Below are positions 54,340 to 64,000 of a stretch of DNA of 64,000 nucleotides, piece by piece. A model generated the notes under the pieces. It did not search any database, had not been told where the DNA came from, and was given only the letters and a program-made list of their open reading frames with translations. The stretch comes from Enterobacter hormaechei subsp. hoffmannii. GTDB taxonomy: Bacteria > Pseudomonadota > Gammaproteobacteria > Enterobacterales > Enterobacteriaceae. The stretch is from positions 4,154,001 to 4,218,000 of the forward strand of contig NZ_CP017186.1 in the NCBI RefSeq assembly GCF_001729745.1, given 5' to 3'. Within the stretch, counting starts at the first letter, position 1. Every line of letters starts with the position of its first letter. The position numbers and the translations under genes are program-made.

Positions 54340-55069
54340 AGTTCGGCCCGATCTGGTCAATCGCATCGGTACAGATGCTGTCCACGCCCCAGCGCAGCAG
54401 CTCGGCTGCACGCTGGGGTTTGTTGACGGTGTAGACCAGGATATGCAGACCGGCCTCTTTCAACAGCGTCACGCGCGCTTCATCCAGCAGCTTATGGTTG
54501 AGGTGGATCGACACGCAACCTAAGCGGGCAGTCAGCGCGCGCCAGTCTTCTCGCCACTCATCCAGCAGCAGCCCGCGCGGCAGCTCTGGTACGGCCGCCT
54601 GTGCCGCTTCCAGCGCGTCGATGTCAAACGACGACAGCAGCGGTACCGTCATCCCTTCCCACAGCTCACGCGCGGCCAGCGCGATGACTTTGCCCGTCAG
54701 CGGCCCGGTGCCGGTGGTCGGTTTGATTTCGATGTTGGCCATCATGCCGTGCTGGCGGCAGCGGTCCGCCACTTCCGCCAGCAGCGGCAGCGGTTCACCT
54801 TTGAATTCCCCGCTGAACCAGCTTCCGGCATCCACCTTCAGCAGATCGCGCCACGGCAGTTCGCCCGCCACGCCCCAGCCGTTGCTGGTGCGTTCAAGGT
54901 TGTCGTCATGCAGCAGGAAAATTTCGCCGTCCTTCGACAGCTTGGCGTCGAACTCGATCATCGTGTGGCCGTAGCGCGCGCCAGCGTCAATTGCCGCCAG
55001 GGTGTTTTCCGGCGCCAGTTTACCGCCACCACGGTGGGCGACGATGTGGGGGTAAGGCCAGTTGCTCAT
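54329..55069 (-). CDS. ugpQ: Glycerophosphodiester phosphodiesterase, cytosolic
   Basis: A 246-residue enzyme (E. coli 247) that hydrolyses glycerophosphodiesters to glycerol-3-phosphate and the alcohol. The GDPD signature is [20 protein letters not shown] near residues 9-28, including the His/Arg catalytic pair. [20 protein letters not shown] supplies the metal ligands. No signal peptide is present, so it acts on substrate imported by UgpBAEC. Its start overlaps the ugpC stop by four bases. It is the last gene of ugpBAECQ. Confidence 0.97.
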   Translation of the reverse strand: MSNWPYPHIVAHRGGGKLAPENTLAAIDAGARYGHTMIEFDAKLSKDGEIFLLHDDNLERTSNGWGVAGELPWRDLLKVDAGSWFSGEFKGEPLPLLAEVADRCRQHGMMANIEIKPTTGTGPLTGKVIALAARELWEGMTVPLLSSFDIDALEAAQAAVPELPRGLLLDEWREDWRALTARLGCVSIHLNHKLLDEARVTLLKEAGLHILVYTVNKPQRAAELLRWGVDSICTDAIDQIGPNFIY

Positions 55070-56136
55070 ACTCGTTGTCCTGTTTCACCGTCAAATAAGT
55101 GCAGGTGATTTTCCGGCATATGCAGCCACAGCGTGCTGCCTGCTTTCGGGCGCTCCTGATGCGGCAGACGCACTACCAGCTTTTGCTCGCCCCAGCGTCC
55201 GTGCGCCAGGTTGTCTGCACCCAGCATCTCCAGCGTGTCCATCACCAGCGGCACGCCGCCGTCCGCCTGAGACGTCAAACCAATATGCTCCGGGCGGATA
55301 CCAAGCGTCATCTTACGCCCGGCGTAGCCACGATAGTACCAGTTGATCGGCAACGCCATCCCGCTTTCCAGCTCAAAATGGGTTCCTGCAGCATTGATCC
55401 GCCCGTCCAGCAGGTTCATCGCCGGGCTGCCGATAAAACTCGCCACAAAACGGCTGGCCGGTTTTTCGTAGACTTCCACCGGGGTGCCAATCTGCTCGGC
55501 GATGCCTTTGTTCATCACCATCACGCGCTGGGCGAGAGTCATGGCCTCTACCTGATCGTGGGTCACGTAGAGGGACGTGGTTTTAAGGCGGCGATGCAGC
55601 TGCTGTAGCTCAAGGCGCATCTGCACGCGCAGCTTGGCGTCGAGGTTTGACAGCGGTTCGTCGAACAGAAAGACCGCCGGGTCGCGCACGATGGCGCGCC
55701 CCATCGCCACGCGCTGACGCTGGCCACCCGAAAGCTCACGCGGGCGACGCTTGAGCAGGCCGTCAAGCTCCAGAATGCGCGCGGCTTCTTTCACGCGCTC
55801 CTCGATATGGCCTTTGCCCATGCCGCGAATTTTCAGCCCCCAGGCCATGTTCTCTTCCACGCTCATGTGCGGATAGAGGGCGTAGTTCTGGAACACCATC
55901 GCGATGCCGCGATCTTTGGGCTCCATCTCGGTGACGCGCTGGCGGTCAATCCAGATATCCCCGGACGTTACGCGTTCCAGCCCCGCCACCATGCGCAGCA
56001 GCGTGGATTTCCCACAGCCGGACGGGCCGACCATGACGATAAATTCCCCGTCCGCCACGTCGAGCGTCAGCGGCTGAATGACCTGGGTTTTGCCGTCCCA
56101 GCTTTTGGTTACTGCCTGTAATTTTAAACCTGCCAT
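55066..56136 (-). CDS. ugpC: sn-glycerol-3-phosphate ABC transporter ATPase
   Basis: A 356-residue ABC ATPase, same length as E. coli UgpC, closely related to MalK. The Walker A is [11 protein letters not shown] near residues 37-47, signature [14 protein letters not shown], Walker [17 protein letters not shown], and the H-loop [11 protein letters not shown]. The C-terminal OB-type domain carries [10 protein letters not shown]. The reading from 56148 adds MRNK and is not used. Gene order and overlaps with ugpE and ugpQ indicate one operon. Confidence 0.97.
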   Translation of the reverse strand: MAGLKLQAVTKSWDGKTQVIQPLTLDVADGEFIVMVGPSGCGKSTLLRMVAGLERVTSGDIWIDRQRVTEMEPKDRGIAMVFQNYALYPHMSVEENMAWGLKIRGMGKGHIEERVKEAARILELDGLLKRRPRELSGGQRQRVAMGRAIVRDPAVFLFDEPLSNLDAKLRVQMRLELQQLHRRLKTTSLYVTHDQVEAMTLAQRVMVMNKGIAEQIGTPVEVYEKPASRFVASFIGSPAMNLLDGRINAAGTHFELESGMALPINWYYRGYAGRKMTLGIRPEHIGLTSQADGGVPLVMDTLEMLGADNLAHGRWGEQKLVVRLPHQERPKAGSTLWLHMPENHLHLFDGETGQRV

Positions 56137-56137
56137 C

Positions 56138-56983
56138 TTATTTCTCACTGTCCACTAAACCACGCACAAACGCACGCTGCATGGCTAAAACGATAACGAC
56201 CGGGGGGATAAGGGTGAGCAGCATCGCCGCCATTACCTGGTTCCAGAGGGTGGTGCCTTCGCCGGTGGCTATCATGCCTTTGATGCCTGCCACGGCGGTG
56301 CCGAGGTTGACGTCCTGAACGATCAGCAGCGGCCACAGGTACTGGTTCCAGCCGTAGATAAAGGTGATCACAAACAGCGCCGCAAGGTTGGTTTTCGACA
56401 GCGGCAGCACGATGTCGCGGAAGAAGCGCATCGGCGAGGCGCCGTCAATACGCGCGGCTTCAATCAGCTCATCCGGCAGGGTCATAAAGAACTGGCGGAA
56501 CAGGAAGGTGGCGGTCGCCGAAGCCATCAGCGGCAGGGTTAAGCCCGCGTAGCTGTCGAGCATCTTCAGATTGGCGATCACCTCCACCGTCGGGAAGATA
56601 CGCACCTCCACCGGCAGCATCAGGGTGATGAAAATCATCCAGAAAAACAGGTTACGCAGCGGAAAGCGGAACCAGACGATGGCAAACGCCGAGAGCATCG
56701 ACACCGTGATTTTGCCGACGGTGATGCCGAACGCCATGATGAAACTGTTGAGCATCATCAGCCAGAACGGCGCGCTGTTGGCCCCCACGCCCTGGGTCCA
56801 GATAGTTTTCATGTTCTCGAAAAGATGCCCGCCGGGGACGAGCGTCATCGGCGTGTCGAACACCGCTTTGGTGTCCAGCGTGGCGGCGACGAAGGCCACG
56901 TACAGTGGGAACAGGATGACGAGGATGCCCAGGATCAGCAGGGTATGGCTGAAAATCGTCAGCCCGCGACGGTTCTCAATCAT
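56138..56983 (-). CDS. ugpE: sn-glycerol-3-phosphate ABC transporter permease UgpE
   Basis: A 281-residue inner-membrane permease with six hydrophobic segments, same length as in E. coli. The EAA loop that contacts the ATPase reads [20 protein letters not shown] near residues 191-210. It pairs with UgpA to form the transport channel. Its ATG overlaps the ugpA stop by four bases; ugpC starts one base after its stop codon. Confidence 0.97.
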   Translation of the reverse strand: MIENRRGLTIFSHTLLILGILVILFPLYVAFVAATLDTKAVFDTPMTLVPGGHLFENMKTIWTQGVGANSAPFWLMMLNSFIMAFGITVGKITVSMLSAFAIVWFRFPLRNLFFWMIFITLMLPVEVRIFPTVEVIANLKMLDSYAGLTLPLMASATATFLFRQFFMTLPDELIEAARIDGASPMRFFRDIVLPLSKTNLAALFVITFIYGWNQYLWPLLIVQDVNLGTAVAGIKGMIATGEGTTLWNQVMAAMLLTLIPPVVIVLAMQRAFVRGLVDSEK

Positions 56984-57867
56984 TGGTAGCGCACCTTACT
57001 TTCGACATAGCGGAACTGCACCACCGTGAGGATGATGACGAGGAACATCAGCACCACGGACTGGGCGGCAGAGGCAGAGAGATCAAGCCCGGCAAAGCCT
57101 TCGCGGTAAATTTTATAAATCAGCGTGGTCGTCGCCTGTACCGGACCGCCCGCAGTGGCGGCGTCGATCACCGGGAAGGTGTCGAAGAAGGCGTACACCA
57201 GGTTGACCACCAGCAGGAAGAAACTCACCGGGGCGATCAGCGGCAGCGACAGTTTGAAGAAGCGACGAACGGGCCCTGCGCCGTCAATCGCGGCGGCCTC
57301 CACCAGCGAACGCGGGATAGACTGTAGCGCGGCGAAGAAAAACAGGAAGTTATAGCTGATCTGCTTCCACACCGAGGCGAACACCACCAGGAACATCGCC
57401 TGACCGCTGTTCTGGGCGTGGTTCCAGTCGTAGCCAAACTCGCCCAGGAAGTGGGTAATCAGCCCGCGCCCCGGGTTAAACAGGAAGATCCACAGCACGG
57501 CGGCCACGGCGGGAGCCACAGCGTAAGGCAGCAGCATCAGGGTCTGATACAGACGGCTGCCGCGCACTACGTAATCCACCAGCGCGGCGAAGAACAGCGA
57601 CGCGACAAGACCGCTGACGGTGACCAGCGCGCTGAATTTGATCGTCGTCCAGAAGGAGTCCAGGTAGTAGCTGTCATGGAACAGCGCGGTAAAGTTGTCC
57701 AGCCCGACAAACTGGCTGGAAAGCCCGAACGGATCGACGCTTTGTACCGAGTACCACAGCGCTTCGCCCGCAGGCCAGATAAAGAAGATAACGGTGATGA
57801 CCAGCTGCGGCGCGACCAGCAGGTACGGCAGCCAGCGGGAACGGAACACCGGACGGGATGATGACAT
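56980..57867 (-). CDS. ugpA: sn-glycerol-3-phosphate ABC transporter permease UgpA
   Basis: A 295-residue inner-membrane permease with six hydrophobic segments, same length as E. coli UgpA. The EAA loop is [20 protein letters not shown] near residues 207-226. It is separated from ugpB by 129 bases occupied by a composite palindrome, which may help maintain the usual excess of binding protein over membrane components. Overlap with ugpE implies coupled translation. Confidence 0.97.
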   Translation of the reverse strand: MSSSRPVFRSRWLPYLLVAPQLVITVIFFIWPAGEALWYSVQSVDPFGLSSQFVGLDNFTALFHDSYYLDSFWTTIKFSALVTVSGLVASLFFAALVDYVVRGSRLYQTLMLLPYAVAPAVAAVLWIFLFNPGRGLITHFLGEFGYDWNHAQNSGQAMFLVVFASVWKQISYNFLFFFAALQSIPRSLVEAAAIDGAGPVRRFFKLSLPLIAPVSFFLLVVNLVYAFFDTFPVIDAATAGGPVQATTTLIYKIYREGFAGLDLSASAAQSVVLMFLVIILTVVQFRYVESKVRYQ

Positions 57868-57890
57868 AGGTTAGCTCAAGTAGGTTTTCG

Positions 57891-57985
57891 CCCCTCACCC
57901 CGGCCCTCTCCTCATAGGGGCGAGGGAGAAAAGACGGCTCCGTGCAGTCCCCTCTCCCCTATGGGGAGAGGGTTAGGGTGAGGGG
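57891..57985. repeat. Composite double GAGGG-type palindrome between ugpB and ugpA
   Basis: CCCCTCACCCCGGCCC with GGGGCGAGGGAGAAAAGAC, then CCCCTCTCCCCTATGGGGAG with GGTTAGGGTGAGGGG. It is almost the same as the element at 52000-52094, including most of the inner linker. It lies inside the ugp operon, between ugpB and ugpA. Confidence 0.85.
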
Positions 57986-57996
57986 TAAGATTTTAA

Positions 57997-59313
57997 TTAA
58001 GACTTCGTCGACTGCTCAAAGCGGCGTAACAGTTGGTTGCCGCGCTCTACCGCTGAATCCAGCGCCTGCTGAGGCGTTTTCTTCCCGGTCCAGACGCTTT
58101 CCAGCTCTTCATCAACGATGGTGCGGATCTGTGGCATGTTGCCCAGACGCAGGCCTTTGGTGAACGGCAACGGCGGCTTGTTCAGCATCTGACGCGTCGC
58201 GATGTCCGCGCCCGGGTTCTTGCTGTAGAAGCCCTGCTCCCGGGTCAGGTCGTACGCGGCTTTGGTGATCGGCAGGTAGCCGGTCTTCTGGTGCCACTCG
58301 GCGGCGTTTTCCGGCTTCGCCAGGAAGTCGAGGAACTCGGCCACGCCTTTGTAGGTGCCGTTGTCTTTACCCTGCATCACCCACAGGCTCGCCCCGCCGA
58401 TGATGGCGTTCTGCGGCGCGCCTTTTACATCAGCGTCGTACGGCATCATGCCCACGCCGTAGTTGAATTTGGCGTAGTGACGGATGTCCGCCAGCGAACC
58501 GGAAGACGCGGTAGTAATGGCGCAGTCACCGTTGTAGAACTTCTCGGTGGATTCGTCTTTGCGCCCGAAATAGCTGAAGTCGCCCTTCTTGTTCAGATCG
58601 GCCAGCAGCGCGATGTGCTTCACCTGCTCCGGCTTGTTAAATTCCAGAACCGCGTCGGTGCCATCGAAGCCGTTGTTTTTGGTGGCAACCGGCAGGCCGT
58701 GCCAGGCGCTGAAGTTTTCAATCTGGATCCAGCCCTGCCAGCCGCTGGCGTAGCCGCACTTCATCCCCGCCGCTTTCAGCTTCGCGGTGTACTCCGCCAG
58801 ATCCTGCCAGGTTTTTGGCGGCTGTTCCGGATCTAAACCGGCTTTTTTGAAGGCATCTTTGTTGTAGTACAGCACCGGCGTGGAGCTGTTAAACGGTTGG
58901 GACAGCAGGTGGCCGGTTTTGGAATCGGTGTAGTAACCGGAGACGGTCGGCACAAACTGGGATTCGTCAAAGTTGATGCCCGCGTCTTTGAACACTTCAT
59001 AGACCGGCTTGATGGCTTTGGAGGCCATCATGGTCGCGGTGCCGACTTCATAAACCTGTAACAGGGCTGGCGCATTGCCGGTACGGAAGGCGGCGATGCC
59101 CGCGCTCAGGCTCTGCTCGTAGTTACCTTTGTACACCGGCACAATTTTGTAATCCGGGTGGGTGTCGTTGAAACGTTGCGCCAGGGAGTCAACCTCTTTA
59201 CCCAACTCCCCTTCCATAGAATGCCAGAACGGAATGGTGGTCACAGCTATTGCGTTCGTCGCAAAAGCCAGACCGATTGCCAGACCCAAAGCTGTGTGTC
59301 GTAACGATGTCAT
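57997..59313 (-). CDS. ugpB: sn-glycerol-3-phosphate-binding periplasmic protein
   Basis: A 438-residue periplasmic binding protein, same length as E. coli UgpB, capturing glycerol-3-phosphate and glycerophosphodiesters. The signal peptide is [20 protein letters not shown], cleaved near AIA-VTT. The mature protein starts [19 protein letters not shown]. Two ATGs are in frame six bases apart; the downstream one (59311-59313) has better spacing from AGAGAG. Two tandem Pho boxes precede it. It is the first gene of ugpBAECQ, induced by phosphate starvation. Confidence 0.97.
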   Translation of the reverse strand: MTSLRHTALGLAIGLAFATNAIAVTTIPFWHSMEGELGKEVDSLAQRFNDTHPDYKIVPVYKGNYEQSLSAGIAAFRTGNAPALLQVYEVGTATMMASKAIKPVYEVFKDAGINFDESQFVPTVSGYYTDSKTGHLLSQPFNSSTPVLYYNKDAFKKAGLDPEQPPKTWQDLAEYTAKLKAAGMKCGYASGWQGWIQIENFSAWHGLPVATKNNGFDGTDAVLEFNKPEQVKHIALLADLNKKGDFSYFGRKDESTEKFYNGDCAITTASSGSLADIRHYAKFNYGVGMMPYDADVKGAPQNAIIGGASLWVMQGKDNGTYKGVAEFLDFLAKPENAAEWHQKTGYLPITKAAYDLTREQGFYSKNPGADIATRQMLNKPPLPFTKGLRLGNMPQIRTIVDEELESVWTGKKTPQQALDSAVERGNQLLRRFEQSTKS

Positions 59314-59373
59314 TGTCATCTCTCTTATTATGCCGGATGCGCGATATCACGCGTTTTGTGCTCGCGAGGTAAC

Positions 59374-59426
59374 ATGACATGCTCGAATGACAGAAAAATA
59401 ACTGTTTGTTTACAGATAGGTGACAG
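59374..59426 (-). promoter_or_regulatory. Tandem Pho boxes upstream of ugpB
   Basis: On the minus strand, CTGTCACCTATCTGTAAAC (59408-59426) and CTGTCATTCGAGCATGTCAT (59374-59393) resemble the PhoB box CTGTCAT-A/T-rich-CTGTCA-type repeats. They lie 60-115 bases upstream of ugpB. PhoB activation of ugpB is established in E. coli. Confidence 0.75.
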
Positions 59427-59475
59427 CCAGGCGTCAGAGGGATGATGGTTGTGTGAAGGGGTTAATATGAAAAAA

Positions 59476-59548
59476 AGCCGGGTGGCGGCTTCGCCTTACC
59501 CGGCCTACATGGTATCCGTAGGCCCGGTAAGCGCAGCGCCACCGGGCG
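59476..59548. repeat. Inverted pair of REP-type units between ugpB and livF
   Basis: AGCCGGGTGGCGGCTTCGCC with TTACCCGGCCTAC (59476-59508), then GTAGGCCCGGTAAGCGC with GCCACCGGGC (59518-59548). It lies between the ugpB promoter and the 3' end of livF, where it can end the liv transcript. Confidence 0.8.
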
Positions 59549-59559
59549 ATACAGACGGC

Positions 59560-60273
<714 letters not shown>

Positions 60274-60274
60274 C

Positions 60275-61042
60275 TTATGCCTCACCAAGGTATGCGCGGA
60301 TCACGTCCGGGTTGCTGCGGATCTCTTCCGGCGTGCCGTTCGCCAGCGGCGTGCCCTGGTTAACCACGTAGATACGGTCCGAAATGCCCATCACCAGCTT
60401 CATGTCATGCTCAATCAGCAGGATGGTGGTGTCGTGATGATCGCGAAGCTCGGCAATCAGCTCGTCCAGCTCTTTGGTCTCTTTCGGGTTGAGGCCCGCC
60501 GCCGGTTCGTCGAGCATCAGGATCTCCGGCTGGGTCACCATGCAGCGCACGATCTCAAGGCGACGCTGGTCACCGTAGGCGAGGTTGCTCGCCTGACGGT
60601 TGGCGTGCTGGAGCAGGCCGATACGGTCGAGCCAGGTGGCGGCGCGATCGAGCGCCTCCTCCTGCGCGCGGCGGAAGGCCGGGGTTTTCAGCAGGCCGGA
60701 AAAGAGGCCGGTTTTGAGCTGCTGATGTTGCGCCACCAGCAGGTTCTCAATCACCGTCATCTCCCGGAACAGACGCACGTGCTGGAAGGTACGCACCACG
60801 CCCATGCGGGCAATCTGCTGGCCCGGCAGCCCTTCGAGGTGCTGGTCGCGCAGCATGATGGTGCCACCTGTCGGCTTGTAAAAACCGGTCAGGCAGTTGA
60901 ATACTGTGGTTTTCCCTGCGCCGTTCGGGCCAATCAGGGAGACAATCTCTTTCTTGTGCAGATCCAGATTCACGTTGTTGACCGCCAGCAGGCCACCAAA
61001 ACGCATCATCAGACCGTTAACGGATAATAATGGCTGACTCAT
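60275..61042 (-). CDS. livG: Branched-chain amino acid ABC transporter ATPase LivG
   Basis: A 255-residue ABC ATPase, same length as E. coli LivG. Walker A is [12 protein letters not shown] near residues 38-49, the signature is [15 protein letters not shown], Walker [13 protein letters not shown], and H-loop [15 protein letters not shown]. It forms a heterodimer with LivF on the LivHM channel. Its start overlaps the livM stop by four bases. Confidence 0.97.
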   Translation of the reverse strand: MSQPLLSVNGLMMRFGGLLAVNNVNLDLHKKEIVSLIGPNGAGKTTVFNCLTGFYKPTGGTIMLRDQHLEGLPGQQIARMGVVRTFQHVRLFREMTVIENLLVAQHQQLKTGLFSGLLKTPAFRRAQEEALDRAATWLDRIGLLQHANRQASNLAYGDQRRLEIVRCMVTQPEILMLDEPAAGLNPKETKELDELIAELRDHHDTTILLIEHDMKLVMGISDRIYVVNQGTPLANGTPEEIRSNPDVIRAYLGEA

Positions 61043-62316
61043 GCCTGCTCTCCTTTCGCTTCCGCGCTCTTAAGCTTCAGCTGTGGACGCGTCATCGGCA
61101 GCAAGCCCTGCGGACGCCAGATCATCATCAGCACCATCAAGCCACCCAGCATCAGCATGCTGTATTCGTTAAAGTCGCGCATCAGCTCGCGCGAGACCAC
61201 CAGCAGGATGGCCGCGAGGATCACGGCGAACTGGGAACCCATCCCGCCGAGCACCACAATCGCCAGCACGAAGGCCGATTCGGCAAAGGTGAACGATTCC
61301 GGGCTGACGAAGCCCTGACGCGCGGCAAACAGCGTTCCGGCGAAACCGGCAAACGCGGCGCTGATGGTAAACGCGGTCAGCTTGATACGGGTCGGATTCA
61401 GGCCCAGGGAACGGCAGGCGATCTCATCCTCACGCAGCGCTTCCCATGCGCGGCCCAGCGGCATGCGCAGCAGACGGTTGATCACAAACAGGGTAATCAC
61501 CACCAGCAGCAGCGCCACCAGGTAGAGCCAGATCACGCGGTCGGACGGGTCGTATTTGATGCCAAAGAAGTTGCTGAAGGTATCCCAGCCGCCTTCGCGG
61601 GCGGTACGGCTGAACTCCAGGCCGAAGAAGGTCGGTTTCGGGATCTGGCTGATGCCGTTCGGACCGCCGGTCACTTCGGTATTGTTGAGCAGCAGGATAC
61701 GGACGATTTCACCGAAGCCTAAGGTCACAATCGCCAGGTAGTCACCGCGCAGGCGCAGCACCGGGAAGCCGAGCAGGAAGCCCGCGGCGGCAGAGACCAG
61801 CCCCGCCAGCGGCAAACAGGTCCAGAAGCCGAGGCCGTAATAATGGTTCAGCAGCGCGAAGGTGTACGCACCGATGGCGTAGAACCCGCCGTAGCCCAGC
61901 ACCAGCAGGCCAGACAGCCCCACCACCACGTTCAGACCTAGCCCCAGAATCACGTAGATCATGGTCAGGGTGGCAATATCCACCGTCCCGCGCGATACCA
62001 TAAACGGCCACGCCACGGCAGCCACCAGCAGCGCCACAAGGAACAGCTTCTGCTTCACGGTTGTACCGTCGATCGCCGGCAGGACGAATTTCGGCCCGGA
62101 GACGTTCTTCAGCGTCTTCTGGAACAGCGGACGCAGCAGCTGGAACAGGAACACCACGGCGGTGCCGATAAACACCCACTGCCAGCGAATATCAGCGGCG
62201 GTGTCGACCACCAGCTTCGTGCCGTCCAGCCCTAACTGGACGCCCATAAAGACGCCCGCCAGGACGAAGAACATGGCGGCAGAAAGCAGCGCCATCGCAA
62301 AATGCATCGGTTTCAT
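61039..62316 (-). CDS. livM: Branched-chain amino acid ABC transporter permease LivM
   Basis: A 425-residue permease, same length as E. coli LivM, with about ten hydrophobic segments. The N-terminal extension of about 100 residues is typical of the enterobacterial protein. The conserved loop [20 protein letters not shown] faces the ATPase. The motif [20 protein letters not shown] is the family signature. It overlaps livH and livG by four bases on either side. Confidence 0.97.
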   Translation of the reverse strand: MKPMHFAMALLSAAMFFVLAGVFMGVQLGLDGTKLVVDTAADIRWQWVFIGTAVVFLFQLLRPLFQKTLKNVSGPKFVLPAIDGTTVKQKLFLVALLVAAVAWPFMVSRGTVDIATLTMIYVILGLGLNVVVGLSGLLVLGYGGFYAIGAYTFALLNHYYGLGFWTCLPLAGLVSAAAGFLLGFPVLRLRGDYLAIVTLGFGEIVRILLLNNTEVTGGPNGISQIPKPTFFGLEFSRTAREGGWDTFSNFFGIKYDPSDRVIWLYLVALLLVVITLFVINRLLRMPLGRAWEALREDEIACRSLGLNPTRIKLTAFTISAAFAGFAGTLFAARQGFVSPESFTFAESAFVLAIVVLGGMGSQFAVILAAILLVVSRELMRDFNEYSMLMLGGLMVLMMIWRPQGLLPMTRPQLKLKSAEAKGEQA

Positions 62317-63239
62317 ACTTTCTCTACCTCCGGACGGCCCAGAATACCGGTAGGCATCACCAGCAGAACCAGAATCAGCAGGGCAAACGACACCACATCT
62401 TTATATTCGGTGCTCAGGTACGCCGAGGAGAGCGCTTCGGCCACGCCCAAAATCAGGCCGCCAATCATCGCGCCCGGAATGCTGCCGATACCGCCCAGTA
62501 CCGCGGCGGTGAAGGCTTTCATCCCGGCCATAAAGCCGATGTACGGGTTGATTACGCCGTAGAACTGGCCGAGCAACACGCCCGCCACCGCCGCCATCGC
62601 TGCACCGATCACGAAGGTCAGGGCAATCACGCGGTCGGTGTTGATCCCGAGCAAGCTCGCCATCTTCAGGTCTTCCGCGCAGGCGCGGCAGGCGCGTCCC
62701 ATGCGGGAGTAGCGGATGAAAACGGTCAGGGCCAGCATCGCCAGGAAGGTCACAATCCAGATAACCAGCTGCATGGTGGTGACAGAGGCAGAGAAGTTTT
62801 CGCTGGCCCCCACAATCCACTGGCCGTTAAACAGGCTTGGAAGCGCCACGTCACGCGAACCTTCTGTCAGGCTGACGTAGTTTTGCAGGAAGATGGACAT
62901 ACCGATGGCGGAGATCAGCGCAATAAGGCGCTTGGAGCTGCGCACCGGCCGGTAGGCCACCCGTTCGATGCTCCAGCCGTAGGCGCTGGCAATCACAATC
63001 GCGCCGACAAACCCGGCGGCCACCAGCAACCAGCTGCTGTCGATGCCCATCATCATCAACGCGGCGATGATCATAAAGGAGACGTAGCTACCGATCATGT
63101 ACACCTCGCCGTGGGCGAAGTTGATCATGCCGATAATGCCGTAAACCATCGTGTAGCCGATGGCGATCAGCGCGTAGGTGCTTCCCAGCGTGACGCCGTT
63201 AAACATCTGCTGCAAAAAGTAGAGAAACTGCTCGGACAT
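62313..63239 (-). CDS. livH: Branched-chain amino acid ABC transporter permease LivH
   Basis: A 308-residue permease, same length as E. coli LivH, with about eight hydrophobic segments and the family pattern [20 protein letters not shown]. The coupling loop is [24 protein letters not shown] two codons upstream is in frame, but ATG 63237-63239 gives the family start [11 protein letters not shown]. It is separated from livK by 46 bases containing a hairpin. Confidence 0.97.
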   Translation of the reverse strand: MSEQFLYFLQQMFNGVTLGSTYALIAIGYTMVYGIIGMINFAHGEVYMIGSYVSFMIIAALMMMGIDSSWLLVAAGFVGAIVIASAYGWSIERVAYRPVRSSKRLIALISAIGMSIFLQNYVSLTEGSRDVALPSLFNGQWIVGASENFSASVTTMQLVIWIVTFLAMLALTVFIRYSRMGRACRACAEDLKMASLLGINTDRVIALTFVIGAAMAAVAGVLLGQFYGVINPYIGFMAGMKAFTAAVLGGIGSIPGAMIGGLILGVAEALSSAYLSTEYKDVVSFALLILVLLVMPTGILGRPEVEKV

Positions 63240-63257
63240 ATGCAAACCTTTTTATAT

Positions 63258-63277
63258 CCGCCCGGTAAACCGGGCGG
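63258..63277 (-). other. Perfect intercistronic hairpin between livK and livH
   Basis: CCGCCCGGT and ACCGGGCGG form a perfect nine-base stem around two bases of loop, eight bases after the livK stop. No T run follows on the minus strand. It probably shields the livK message from 3' decay or causes partial attenuation, giving more binding protein than permease. Confidence 0.7.
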
Positions 63278-63285
63278 TGGGATTA

Positions 63286-64000
63286 TTATTTGGCGACCGA
63301 GGACGAACCGTCGGCGTGCCACTTAAAGACACCAAATTCAAATCCCTTCAGATCGCCTTTCTCATCCCAGTTCAGCGGCCCAATCACGGTGTTCGCCCCG
63401 TGTGCTTTTAAATCTTTCACCAGATCCAGCGGCTCTTTGCTGCCGGTGCGATCCATGGCCGTGGCCAGCGACTGCACGGCCGCGTAGGTGATCCAGACGT
63501 ATGGGCCACTCGGATCTTTCTTCTGTGCCTTGAGCGCATCCACGATAGCTTTATTCGCCGGATCCTGGTCATAGCGTTTTGGCATCGTCACCAGCATGCC
63601 TTCGGCAGAATCGCCCGCGATGTTCGACAGGGAGGCATTACCGACGCCCTCAGGCCCCATAAACTGGGTTTTCAGACCGGTGGCGCGCGCCTGGCGCAAC
63701 ATCTGCCCCATTTCCGGGTAGTAGCCGCCGTAGTAAACGAAGTCGATATTCTCTTTTTGCAGGCGGGCGATCAGCGCGGAGAAGTCTTTCTCACCGGCGG
63801 TAATGCCGTCGAAGAAGACGATATTCGCCCCGCCTTTTTTCAGGCCGTCCTGTACGGAGCGCGCCAGGCCTTCACCGTACTGCTGTTTGTCATGAATGAT
63901 GGCAATGCGCAGTGGCTTAACGGTTTCGAGGATGTATTTGGCGGCGGTTGGCCCCTGCGAGGAGTCCAGACCGGCGGTACGCATAATGTGCTGGTAACCG
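63286..64000 (-). CDS. livK: Leucine-specific periplasmic binding protein LivK (5' end outside window)
   Basis: The last roughly 238 residues of a periplasmic binding protein; the signal peptide and start lie beyond base 64000. The visible part includes [37 protein letters not shown] and [19 protein letters not shown], matching E. coli LivK better than LivJ by recollection. LivJ has a similar sequence, so the position next to livH supports livK. It is the first gene of livKHMGF and supplies leucine to the LivHMGF permease. Confidence 0.94.
   Translation of the reverse strand, partial: GYQHIMRTAGLDSSQGPTAAKYILETVKPLRIAIIHDKQQYGEGLARSVQDGLKKGGANIVFFDGITAGEKDFSALIARLQKENIDFVYYGGYYPEMGQMLRQARATGLKTQFMGPEGVGNASLSNIAGDSAEGMLVTMPKRYDQDPANKAIVDALKAQKKDPSGPYVWITYAAVQSLATAMDRTGSKEPLDLVKDLKAHGANTVIGPLNWDEKGDLKGFEFGVFKWHADGSSSVAK

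Overview
The window looks like ordinary chromosomal backbone from a gamma-proteobacterium of the order Enterobacterales, most likely Enterobacter or a close relative. Nearly every protein reads as a full-length counterpart of an Escherichia coli protein, and gene order follows the E. coli mrcA-to-livK segment. The dispersed GC-rich palindromes and the absence of several E. coli-specific genes (rtcBAR, yhgA and the yhhZ/yrhA cluster) argue against Escherichia itself. Genus assignment is inference; no rRNA or tRNA gene is present to test it.

Layout. 1-5.6 kb: end of mrcA (cell wall), nudE, igaA (brake on the Rcs envelope stress pathway), yrfG, and hslR-hslO (heat-shock rescue). 5.7-9.5 kb: membrane protein yhgE and pckA (gluconeogenesis). 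9.6-14.8 kb: envZ-ompR (osmotic two-component system), greB and yhgF (transcription). 15-18 kb: feoABC ferrous iron uptake with Fur and FNR-like sites. 17.9-21.6 kb: bioH, gntX, nfuA, gntT. 21.7-29.5 kb: malQ-malP facing away from their activator gene malT. 29.6-33.3 kb: glpEGR and the divergent glpD. 33.4-42.8 kb: glycogen operon glgBXCAP. 43-44.9 kb: asd and yhgN. 44.9-46.2 kb: an IS481-family insertion sequence that landed inside a REP palindrome. 46.3-49.3 kb: gntRKU. 49.4-52 kb: yhhW, yhhX, the small RNA RyhB, yhhY. 52.1-59.3 kb: ggt, yhhA and ugpBAECQ (glycerol-3-phosphate import, with Pho boxes). 59.5-64 kb: livKHMGF (branched-chain amino acid import; livK runs off the window end).

How the genes fit together. 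Much of the window handles carbon storage and gluconeogenic carbon: maltodextrin breakdown (malPQ), glycogen synthesis and breakdown (glg), glycerol-phosphate uptake and oxidation (ugp, glpD), gluconate uptake and phosphorylation (gntT, gntU, gntK) and PEP formation (pckA). Candidate CRP, MalT, GlpR, GntR and PhoB sites lie where E. coli precedent predicts. Iron forms a second theme: Fur-type sites precede both feoA and ryhB, and nfuA encodes an Fe-S scaffold.

I find no CRISPR array, prophage, toxin-antitoxin pair, defence island or new multigene system. The points worth a second look are small-scale: the IS insertion and the duplicated sites at its ends, two near-identical composite palindromes about 6 kb apart, a RyhB homologue with one extra base that removes the stop codon of a reported tiny ORF, tandem TTG start codons in gntK and gntU, and several intercistronic hairpins.
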